Notes under the pieces: model-generated
What the model was told of the DNA's origin: nothing
Seen by the model: the letters and a program-made list of their open reading frames with translations, nothing else
The model's database searches: none
Made by a program: the position numbers and the translations under genes
From: Cinclus cinclus
Taxonomy: Eukaryota > Chordata > Aves > Passeriformes > Cinclidae
Direction: 5' to 3'
DNA: 64,000 bases
Assembly: GCF_963662255.1 (NCBI RefSeq)
Contig: NC_085071.1
Coordinates: forward strand, 6,913,833-6,977,832
Shown: positions 32,746-42,438 of the stretch, one piece after another
Numbering within the stretch: the stretch's first letter is position 1
Layout: each line of letters opens with the position of its first letter

Positions 32746-35270
32746 ATCCTGGCCACAAAACCTCTCCTGGCCCTGTCCTGTGGAGCCTGGCACTCCCAGG
32801 AGGAGCTGAGCAGCACAGTGTGACCCTCTGAACCCAGCACTGCCCAGCTCCTGAATTTTGCCCGTGCCCCATCACCTCCCAGCTGAGCTGTCACCATGTC
32901 CCAAATTGCTGCTGCATCGGGATGGTGGCACAGGGACCGGGGTCAGCCCTGGAGTCCTGGGGCTTAAATCTGAAATCCTGATGCAGAATTCCTTCCCTAA
33001 AACAGCATCCCTAAATATGTGCCAGGATGAAAGAGCAGCACCTGAGTCCCTCCTGCCCTGATAACTGGGACACCCGGGAAAAAAACCTGGGGAGGGGCTG
33101 GGAGAGATGGCACCGACATTAATTATTGCTGCTTGTAATACGGCTTTGCCTTTCTGGAGCACATCCCAGAGTGGGGCTTTACAGAGGCTGGAGATGAAGC
33201 CCCTGCACATCCCTCGGCTCTGTCCTCTTGCATCCCTAGTCCCGTGTTCCGGGGGAATCCTGGGGGCTGTGCTGGCTGCAGGACGGGGTCGCATCCCGGT
33301 GTCCCCTCCCGGTGTCCCCTCCCGGTGCTCAGTGCCTCGGCAGAGGGGCACTGCCAAGGAAAGGAGAACAAAGGGAGAACAAAGCTCTCACCGGGCTTTT
33401 GCATCACCGAGGTTTATTCTGAGCGCTGCTAATTGCAGCCTCCTCTGTTAAATCATTAATATCTCGACAGACCGAGCAGAAATCCTGCAGTGCCCGAGGG
33501 TTTTGGGTACTCAGGCTGTGCCTTACCTTAGGGCCAGGACATTTCTTGTCTTTTTCTACTGTCTGCATTTACCACCCGTGGTCTCCTCACTACTGGGACG
33601 TGCTGGGACAGCCTGGAAATGTGGAGGGGCTCACCCTCACTGCCCAGTGCCCCCAGCTTACCTTCTTGTTTCTTAAACTCACGTCCAGGCACAGCTGTTC
33701 CCCCTCTCCATGTCCTTTTCTCACCCTGGAGTAGGGACTGGAGCTGGGAAGGCGTCAAGCAGTGCAGACATAGGGGGTGACCCAAAAAAACAATGTTTTT
33801 CTGAGCAGGTAATGATGGAGCAGGTGCCTCCTGAGCTCCCTCCAACCTCTGCGATTCCGGGAATGCATTTTGGGGAAACGGGGGAAGCTGAGGGCAGGAC
33901 ACACCCCAGCCCTTTCCACTTTTGGGGGTACCCCTGGGTGACCAGGTTCCACTGAATCAGAGCAAAAAAATGAGGAGGATGCTCTGTTTAATTCCTGCCT
34001 GTCCCCACAGATTTTTTTGGGCTGGGGGCAGAGAAGTATGAGAAGAGCTTTAACCCCACGGTGGAGCAGCACCCCTCAACTTCCACCCCCCATTTTAAGA
34101 GCAGCATTCGTGTCAAATAGACAAAGATCACTCAACCCGGACTTCAGCTTCCCCTCAGCCTGGAGAGCAGCCTGAGGGGCTTCAGGGAATGTTGGAGCTT
34201 GTTCCGACCCCGGGCGGGGAGGATGCGGTGGCAGCTGGGGGTTGGGTTGGGATGGGATGGGATGGGATGGGATGGGATGGGATGGGATGGGATGGGATGG
34301 GATGGGCCGGCAGCGGGGGCTGGAGCAGTGACGCAGCAGCCGCTGACGCTGCTCCGGTGCTGGCAGACGTGTGGCAGCCTGGCAGGAGCAGGAATGTGAT
34401 GCAAAGCACAGGAGATGTTTTTTTTTTCCTCCTAAGGTAACGAAAGCAAAAATGTCACCAGCCCCGTGGGCGACATCCAGTGAAGGCCTGGATGTGGCTC
34501 TGCCTTGAACAGATTTAAGCTGGGGTTTTGTTTTTGGCTTCGGCTTTTATTCCAGTCTGAGGGTGGGATGAAACCTTGACACCTGGTTTCTGTCATCTCT
34601 GCTGCTCCGATGTGAGACGCACGCACCCACACGAAGATGCCGTTCCAGCAGGAGGAACCCCAAAAACCAGGCCCTGGGGGGAGCAAGGTGGCCGCGGCAG
34701 CTCCCTCTGCATCCCCCTCCCCTGCCAGCCCACTCCCAGCTTTATTAATGCCGTGTCAATGACAATGACGTGGCAGCGACGTTGCTGTGACAGCCACAAA
34801 TGCAAGGACACTCCTGTGCCCGGGACGCCCCAGCCACGGCCCCTCCCGGTCCAGCCCTTCCCAGTGACCCCTCGGTGACTTTCTCAGAGTGTCCCTGGGA
34901 TCCCACCCGTCCCCAGCTCCGCGATTCCCACCGACCCCTCCAAGCCAGGGCAGTCTTCCAGCACCAACAACGCCACGAGGGCGGTGCCGAGCCCGGTGCT
35001 CGGTACTGGTACCGTGCCCGGAGCCCTGACGGTGCCATACCGGGCCACAGCAGCCCCGTCAGGGCTGTCCCGCGCCGAGCCCGGGGTACCCATCAATGCC
35101 GGTGTAGGACGGAGCCCATAGCGGTGCCGGACCGGACCGGACCGGGCCGCGCCCACGGCAGTGCCGGCCCATACCGCGTCCCGGTCCGGGCTCGCGTGTC
35201 CCCCACCCCCTTTCCCCGTGCCGGAGCCGCCCCCGTCGGGGCCGAGCCGCCGCCAGCGCCGCCCCCCCGG
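32746..35270. other. KDF1-TRNP1 divergent intergenic region
   Basis: About 2.5 kb between divergent genes. It holds unique sequence, a short duplication GGTGTCCCCTCCC at about 33,298-33,325, a (GATGG)n microsatellite at 34,246, and rising GC from 34,800 into the TRNP1 promoter (repeated GGTGCCG, GACCGG words at 35,100-35,160). No open frame with protein-like composition was found. Confidence 0.5.
34246..34306. repeat. (GATGG)n microsatellite
   Basis: About twelve perfect GATGG pentamers. Confidence 0.97.
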
Positions 35271-35272
35271 GC

Positions 35273-35279
35273 TATAAAT
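35273..35279 (+). promoter_or_regulatory. TRNP1: TRNP1 TATA box
   Basis: TATAAAT in otherwise very GC-rich DNA, 40 bp before the TRNP1 ATG. Normal spacing puts initiation near 35,303, leaving a 5' UTR of only about 10 nt. It also argues that the in-frame codons further upstream are not translated. Confidence 0.55.
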
Positions 35280-35312
35280 CACCGCCGCATCCTCCGCCGC
35301 CGCTCCGCTCCC

Positions 35313-35804
35313 ATGGCTGCAGCGGCGGCGGCGGCACCGGCACCTCCCAGCCCCACCGGCGGCGACGCGCAGCGCCCGCCCCGCGGCGGCCCCGGCCCCG
35401 GTACCGGTGACAGCAGGAGCGGCGGTCCGGGCGCGGTGGAGCTGGCGGCGGCGCGGCGGAGACTCGTGGCGGCCGAGGGGCGGCGGAGGGCGGCGGCCGA
35501 GCTGGAGGGGCGGGTGCGGCAGGTTCACTGCGCGCTGCTGCACGCCGAGCTGCGCCTGGCCGCCCGAGCGGAGACCCTGGGCCGCCTCGGGGCCGGCGTG
35601 GCTCAGGCACAGCTGGCCCTGGCGGCCCAGAGCCAGCGGCTGCAGAAGGGGCTGCGCCGCCGCCCGCGGCCCCGGCCCGGAGCGCTGCTGGCGGCCGCCC
35701 GGGCCCTCCGCAGCTGCGTGCCCTGGGCTCCTGCCCGGAGCCGCGGGGCCACCGCGGGCACCCCCGTGCGCCGCCTGCCCTCCGCGTCCCGCGGCTCCGC
35801 CTAG
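35313..35804 (+). CDS. TRNP1: TMF1-regulated nuclear protein 1
   Basis: TRNP1 is a small basic nuclear protein that alters nuclear condensates and chromatin in mammalian neural stem cells and influences cortical expansion. One coding exon, ATG 35313, stop TAG 35802-35804, 163 residues; mammalian proteins are about 225. Residues 1-40 are a low-complexity Ala/Pro/Gly stretch. Residues 41-113 form the Ala/Leu/Arg-rich helical core (VELAAARRRLVAAEGRRR, LLHAELRLAARAETLGRL, GVAQAQLALAAQSQRLQKG), which aligns with mammalian ELAEARRRLLEVEGRRR and AELRLAHRAESLSRL. A basic RRRPRPRP stretch and CVPW (135-138, also present in mammals) follow. GC is extreme. The frame is open further upstream, but the TATA box favours this ATG. 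Synteny between KDF1 and TENT5B confirms orthology. Confidence 0.9.
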   Translation: MAAAAAAAPAPPSPTGGDAQRPPRGGPGPGTGDSRSGGPGAVELAAARRRLVAAEGRRRAAAELEGRVRQVHCALLHAELRLAARAETLGRLGAGVAQAQLALAAQSQRLQKGLRRRPRPRPGALLAAARALRSCVPWAPARSRGATAGTPVRRLPSASRGSA

Positions 35805-36880
35805 GGAGAGCGGCGGGGCTGGAGGGGGCCGGGGTGCTCGAGGGGGTTTGATGGGTGGGGACCCAGGGGGGTTCTGACAGTGGGGGACGGTTCGGTGGGT
35901 CTGCGGGATCCTGCAGGATCTGGGGGAACCTCGTGGTGAGCGGGGGGATCCAGTCCTTCAGAGGGTTTTGGGAAGGTTAAATGGTGGGGACAAGGGAGGT
36001 TTGGAGAGCTGGAGGGGTCTGGGGTACTTGAGGGGGTTTGATCCGTGGGGAACCAGGGGTTTGGGGGTTCTGAAAGTGGAGGGGCACCTGGTTGGGCTCA
36101 CTGATGGAATTGTGGGACCCTGTGCTGTGGGGGGGATCCAGCAGGGATCGTTCAGGGAGTCCTGGGGACTCTGGTGGGATGGGACCACGTGGGTTTGGGA
36201 ATTCTGGGGTCGGGGGCACCTTGGTGAGCGTAAGGGGCCTCGGGACCCTGCAGGATCTGGGGGACCACCTGGTGTGGGGTAACCCAATGGGTTCTGGGGG
36301 TTACAGTTGAATTCTGCAGAATGTGAAGGGTCCAGGGGACCCTGGGTTAGGTTAGGGGAACCCAGCAGGGTCTGGGGAATCCGATGGGCTGGAACCCAAT
36401 GGATTTGGGGATCCCAGAGGGATCCTGCAGGGTGGGGGAGGTCTGAGGGGTCCAATGGGATGGGAACCTGTGCGTTGGAAGGGCTTAAGCGTCCTTGAGG
36501 GTGCCAGGGAGATCCTGCAGGGTCTCGGGGACTCTATGGGGTGGGGGTACCCAGCAGGGTCTGGGGACCCAGCAGTGGCCTGAGGGGTCTGATGGGGGGA
36601 GACTTTGGGGTATTCGGGGTTCTGTAGGGTATTTTGTGCTATTAGGGCACTCCAGGGGACCCAGCAGGGTCTGGAGACCTTGGGATGTCCTGAGGAATTC
36701 GGTGGGGAGAGCATCCCTGGGGGCTGTGGTGCTTGAAGGACCCTGCAGGATCAGGATCCGGGTCCAGGGCGTGCAGTGAACCGGCAGACTGGGGGGACAC
36801 AGTGAGGCTGGGGGACCCAGCAGGTTCTGGGAACCTCCCTGGGCTGAGCGACCCTTCAGAGTCTGGGATTCCTGGAGGAT
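35805..36880 (+). repeat. G-rich degenerate tandem repeat downstream of TRNP1
   Basis: About 1.1 kb of G-rich DNA made of drifting copies of words such as GGGGACCCTGCAGGATCTGGGG and GGGGTCTGATGGG. A larger duplication of about 190 bp is seen: 35,819-36,008 resembles 36,009-36,190 (both begin with CTGGAGGGG and GAGGGGGTTTGAT and end near GATCCAG and TTCAG). A possible donor GTGAGC occurs at 35,936; mammalian TRNP1 has an intron after the stop, so this block may be partly intronic. Confidence 0.65.
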
Positions 36881-37877
36881 CTTGCCGGTTTTGGGGTGTT
36901 TACAGAGGAATCTGCCGCCAGCACCCCCGGCCCGGTCTGGGGTCGCCTCCCTCCTGAAGGCAGCAGGTTCAGAGCAGCCACTCTGGGGCAGGACCCCTTC
37001 CCCGTCCGAGCCCCACGGCGCCAGGAGGGGACCCCAGCCCTCGGGACAGTGGCAGGACTGCGGCTCAAGCGGGGCAGCCCCGACGTGCCCCCTGCAAACC
37101 CCGGCCGAGAGAGGAGCGGGCTCGGGACCAGCGCTCGGGGCTCCGGCCGGGACAGAGCGGGGAGGAACCGGGACCGGGGATCCGCCGGCAGCGAGCAGCG
37201 AGCCACGGTTCGGGACTGCTCTGATCCCTGACCGAGCACGGACACTTGGAGGCTCCCGGTGCTTCCAGCGAGCGTCCTTGGGGACACCCAGTGAATGTCA
37301 CCTGGCGGCAGAGCCGGTCGCTGCGAGCTGGCAGGAAGGCACGAGGAGGCGGAGATAGGCTGGGGATGAAGGCTCCCTGTCCGGGATGAAGGCTCCCTGT
37401 CCGGGATGAAGGATCTCTCTCCTGTGGAAGCCTGTGCAGGACCCTGGTGCGGCTGTCCCCATCGCTGTCCCCCAGCCCTGAGCCGGTCTCAGGACGGACA
37501 CCTCGGAGCGGATGGAACCAGCCGGGAATTGCCGAGGCTCAGCTGCCAATCCCCGCGGTCCCGGTGCTCCTCTGTCCCCAGCCGCCACCGCAGAGTCCCC
37601 GTCCCTCCCCGAGCCAGCAGCTCCCTCCCCGCCGTGCCGAGCTTCGCAGTGGCGCTCCGCAGAAGCTGCATGAACCCCTCTGGAAAACCATAAGTCCTCC
37701 CGCTATTTATTTATTTATTTTAATTAAAAAAAAAAAAAGCCAAAACACTGGGATTGGGCTGGGGTGGGGGGGGGGGATTTCACTGACGTCCGAATGTGCT
37801 GCGCCTCCGCTGGTGTGACAGCAGGTCTGTTGTGTAACCCTGGCTGCGCTGCCCGCACCGTGCTGCCCGCGCTCTGG
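36881..37877 (+). other. TRNP1: Probable TRNP1 3' UTR
   Basis: Unique, GC-rich sequence leading to the poly(A) signal. It contains 2.5 copies of GATGAAGGCTCCCTGTCCGG (37,365-37,415) and an AT-rich run (37,700-37,740: TTTA repeats, then A13). Assignment to TRNP1 rests on strand, distance and the downstream AATAAA. Confidence 0.45.
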
Positions 37878-37883
37878 AATAAA
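37878..37883 (+). terminator. TRNP1: TRNP1 poly(A) signal
   Basis: AATAAA followed by T-rich sequence, the first good plus-strand signal after the TRNP1 stop (2.07 kb downstream). A nearer T-rich/A-rich tract at 37,700-37,735 has no canonical hexamer. Confidence 0.55.
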
Positions 37884-38077
37884 CTTTGATATCTATTTTA
37901 TTCATTACGTGCTGAGGTGCTGGTTGTAACATAACCGGGAGGGTGATTAGAATGGGAATTAGCAAATAAGCCCCGGTAAAGGCATGTAATTAATACCAGA
38001 GTGGATTTCTCTGATTATCGACCTCTTGTGTGGGGAGATGGGGGAAAATGTGTTCAGAATTCCTGCATCGGGATGTC

Positions 38078-38080
<3 letters not shown>

Positions 38081-38108
<28 letters not shown>

Positions 38109-38116
38109 GTATATAC
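38081..38116. repeat. (TG)n(TA)n microsatellite
   Basis: Seven TG then about eight TA dinucleotides, in AT-rich DNA after TRNP1. Confidence 0.95.
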
Positions 38117-39654
38117 ACCTACAGACATGGGCTGTCCTATAAAACTCACGTAAGATGACAAACAAGGCACAGCTTGCACACAAATACCTGCAGAAAAGAG
38201 GTGGCAGTAAAATATTTAAGATGCCGCCCTGCCTTTGCTGCCCCACACTCAAGAACTCTGCCGTTTCCCCATTAATCCCAGTTTGCACACAGCTCTGGTT
38301 TTGTGCTGCCCTATGCAGAGCTGGGAATGCTCTGACACCTCTTGGTGCTCCCCAGTTCCTGCCCTTTCACTCCCCCAGTGCCAGGGGAGATTTTCCCGTA
38401 TGTAATCTCAGCTGGAAGGTGATTCCCAGAGCCGAGAGCAGAATTTGCTGCTAAGAGCAGCTTAGGGGTCTCAGCCAGGAGAAGAGACACATTATCTCTC
38501 CTGGCTTTCAATTAATAGTATGGAATGCACAGCTTGGGCTTAAATCCCTCGATTTTTTTCCCCTTTCTCTGGTGATTATTTGCAAATCAGCTTTTGACCT
38601 GATTAGAGCAGAACCGACTTAGAGGAAACACAGTGAAAGACCTTAAATTTATGATAAATGAACTCCATTAAACCAGAAAGACCAAAGTCATTAAAAATCC
38701 CTCTGTGTGATGGCTCCTCCCCACCCTCCAGCCTCAGTAAGGGTAGAGTCTCGTCCCACTTTGTATTCCTGGAGTATCTTCAGCTGGAACATGACATCCA
38801 TTGCAATTCACACACTTATTCCCATTTTGCTCCGGGATGGGGGAGGCTGATGCAGCCAGTGAGGGTTGGAGGAAGGGCAGGGAGAGCCCAAGGCTCCTCA
38901 GCACCCTGCCAAAAGCTGAAATGGGGGTACCTGTCTGCCCCAGGTGTCCAGGGAGCACCACGCCCAGGATTTCAAAGGATGGTCAGAGGCAGAGGCACAT
39001 CCATCTCCATCTCCCGGGATGTTCCCCTGTCCAGCAGGAGGAGCAGCAAAGGCAGCTAAATTGCACCAGGGAGGGTGGGAAGGGCGGCTGTGGCCATGCC
39101 TGGATTTTGGGTGCTGGAGGAACAGGAATTAAAGGGAAATAGGAGCTGGCCTGGAGCTCCATTCCACGGTGGGAGCAGCCAGCACATCCTGCATCTCCCC
39201 AGGATGGAAGCTCCAGCTGACACCACCATTGCCAGGGGGTCCTGGCCCCGTTTGGGGCCCAGAGCAGGGAGAGCAAACACAGAGCAGCTCCAGCACAAGG
39301 ACAGGGCAGGAGCCGGATCCCCCGGTGGCTCCGGGACAGCCCCAGGCTCGGGAGTTTTACATAACCCCGCTGCCTCCCGCCCTCCTGCCAGCCCCGTTAC
39401 ATAAACAGCACCGACACTTGGTGGGGTTATGGGATTATTCTGTTACAGACTTTCTGGGAAAAAGAAAATTAATGTGGTATGTTAATACCTAAGCCTGGCT
39501 TCTCCCCTTTTCGCTGCTAATTCCTGCGGGCTGGGCCTGATGGAGTGAGCTGGTGTGAGGGGCAGAGGGGCAAAGGCACCCACGGGCAGGGGCAGAAACT
39601 GCTCAGGGTTGACATGACAGAGGGGGGAAGGCAGGGAAGGAGGGAGAACAGGGA

Positions 39655-39925
39655 TGGTGAGAGAGTGATGGAGGGGATGACACCGTGGGAGAGTGATGGA
39701 GAGGGGACAGGAACAGGGATGGAGGGGAGGACAGGGACAGTGGGAGGATGATGGAGAGGGGACAGGGACAGTGTGAGAGTGATGGAGGGGAGGACAGGGA
39801 CAGGGCAAGAGTGATGGAGAGGGGACAGAGTTGGTGCAAAAGTGATGAAGGGTGGTAAAAGGACAGGGCAAGGGTGGTGGAGAGGGTCAGACAGGGACGG
39901 TGCCAGAGTGATGGGGACAGGGACA
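39655..39925. repeat. Degenerate minisatellite (GTGATGGAGAGGGGACAGGGACAG)
   Basis: Around eight imperfect units of 25-32 bp. Purine-rich on the plus strand. Confidence 0.75.
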
Positions 39926-42378
39926 GGGCACAGGGTAGAGGGACAGGGAGAGCCCTGCACGCCGCCCGGTGCTGTCAGGAGATGGCGCCCCGGGAGCCCC
40001 GGCGGGACCGGCTCCGCTCCAGCCTCTCCTCCTTAAGAGGCGCTCCCAGCCCGAACAGCCCCGGAGAGTGCGAATTAACCCCCTGGCCTCTGATTTATCC
40101 CTTCCAGCAGCTGAGCCTGAGCTCTCCACGAGCCTTGTGCGGGAAGAAGGGAGGGATCCACACAAGGATTTTGACCTCCTTCTATTCCTTCACCAGGGCA
40201 GTCGGCGTCCGGAGGGGGCTGCAGGGGCTGGCACTGTGACCTGGACCCGGGAACACACCTTGCCCTATTCTCGACTCATTTGGAGCCGCGGTATTTCCAT
40301 TTCCCACTCGCTGACCCCTGGGACGAGCAGCCCTGTGTTTCATCCAGGTTCAGGTGTGCTGAGAAATGCCCTTAAATCCCACATTTTCAGTTCTGTCCCC
40401 CTGTGGCTGCCAGAGGGATGCTGCCCAGGCCCTGAAGGTGGGCACCTTGTCCTCACCACCTTATCACTCCCTGCCCCAGAGCTCCAGGGGTCTCGCTGTG
40501 GCTCTGGGGGGCTCCAGGCCTCGGAACCCATTCCACAGCACCTGGATGCTCCGTGCTCCCTTACTGTGTTAAGCTCCTCTTGGTCCACTTCTCTCTTCCC
40601 CACTAAAGCTCTTTAAGTCACTGATCTCGTTAAACCTCAGCAATCGGGTTGTTTTGCCCTGCAAGTTAATGTGCCTAATTCCTGCCCAGCACACGGCTCC
40701 CCCTGCTCTTACCCTGCCTGGTCTGACCACAGGAGCCCCACAGGGAGTGGGATCCCAGGGAAATCCCTGAGGGATGAGTGGCAGAGTGTGGATGGTGCCG
40801 TGTCCCTGTCCTGGGCAGGGTGAAGGCAGGGAAGGGTCGGGGATGCTGCAGAGCTGGGCAGGGTTGGACCAGGATGCAAAGCTGTGCCACGGGTGGGCGC
40901 CCCAGCACCAGGCGGATCTGTCACCTCTCCTGGGGTCCTGCCCATGCCCTCCATGGCCCGGCAGAGCTGGGATGAGGCTCGGCTGTGCTGCCCCTCATCC
41001 CTGGCACAGCTGCACCGTGGTGTCCCCCCACAGCTCCTCTGCTTCTGGGTGATGAACAGCAGAAAATGTCCTGGTCAGCCTCACCCCCTCCTCACACCCC
41101 TTTTCCAAGCGTTTGGGTGTTCAGAACAGATTTGTCCCTGCATTTGAGCCCTTTTTTAAAGGAACTCTTTAAGGGAAATGGGTGATTAATGCTGCCACAT
41201 GTGGGTTTGGAGATGTGGGTTCTTAAAACCTTTCTCCCTCCAGGAAGGCCGGGCTGGAGCCGGGCACAGCCAGGGCTGTCCAAGCCACGAATTTCCAGAG
41301 TTCGGGTATCCCTGCCTGTCACCTCCACCCCAGAGCTGCCTGGATCAGCCCCGAGTTTCCCACCACAGAGCAGTATCTCTGTTTGCAGTGCCGGCTGCCC
41401 CAGTCCGATCACACCCTCTGGCCGTGCTGCAGCTGCTCCTTCCCAAAGCCCACAGAGTGATCCCAAGCACCCTGGGACCTGCACCTGCCCCTTCCCTACA
41501 GCGCCAGCATCTCCCTACGCCCACAGCAGCCAAATCTGTGGATTGGCAAATCCTGGGGAGGGCAGAGCAGTGAGGAATGGTCCCCAAAATAGCTCCATGA
41601 CATGTACAGCAAAGGGCAAGGTGCCGGTGAGTGGTTCTGCCTTGCTCACTGTCCCATCTCCCACCTCGATATCTGTAATTTATAAGGAACATATAAAATG
41701 GAATATATGGAATGGAATAGGTAGATATGAAGCCCAGCTCCCAATCCTGCAGCAGGGATGCCCAGAGCAGGCTCTCAGGGACACCCCCTCCCCTGCCTCC
41801 TTCATTCCCTGTCCCTGCTAATCCCCAGCAATCTGAGATGACGGGAGCCCTGTAACCTGACCACTGCTCATTAAGAGGTTTAAAGAGATTAATTGCCAAA
41901 AGTGCCAGTTATTGCTTGCAGCCCTTCCCTCGGGAGTATCCAGAGATCCCTGGGCTCTGTGCACTGGGGTGTCAGTGAGGATTTCCTAAAAACTGCAGCA
42001 GCATATTCCTCAAAATGGATAGATTTGGGGTTTTGGGGTTTCCCTTCCAGAGAGACAGGTCCAGGTTTCCACATGTCCCGGTTCCATGGTGTGGTGCTCC
42101 TCCTTCCCTGGGTGCTGTGGGTGGCACTGAGCCCTCGGCGTCCCCAGCCCCAGTTCTCCCACTGCCATCCCTGCAGGAGGCAAGGATTTAAGGGAAAAAA
42201 AAAAAAACCCAACAAGAAAAAAACACCAATACCCAAAAACATCCCGAATTTTTCCAACCCTCTGTTGTTCGCAGGTGGGTTTTGTTCAACCAGTAAAGTT
42301 CATTTGAAAGAGCTAAAAATGGGGTGGTTTTGGGAGTTTGAGTGATCCCAACGCAAGGATCGCACTGAGCACTGGGAC

Positions 42379-42438
42379 AGGAAGGAAGGAAGGAAGGAAG
42401 GAAGGAAGGAAGGAAGGAAGGAAGGAAGGAAGGAAGGA
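42379..42438. repeat. (AAGG)n microsatellite
   Basis: About fifteen perfect tetranucleotides. Confidence 0.97.

Larger units (their letters stand above)
37884..42378. other. TRNP1-TENT5B intergenic region, left part
   Basis: No gene seen. Contents: the TG/TA microsatellite, an AT-rich island at 38,510-38,710 with an octamer palindrome, a block at 39,340-39,480 with two TTACATAA elements, and a minisatellite at 39,655-39,925. The rest is unique sequence. Short open frames lack codon bias and similarity to known families. Confidence 0.5.

Noticed and set aside
31062..32897. Open frames of 550-611 codons on both strands in the KDF1 5' region
   Set aside because: They run through two minisatellites and GC-rich DNA, are open in several frames at once, and translate to simple repeats without protein-family features.
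34800..35312. N-terminal extension of TRNP1 in the same frame
   Set aside because: A TATA box lies at 35,273 within the extension, and the upstream codons show no similarity to mammalian TRNP1.
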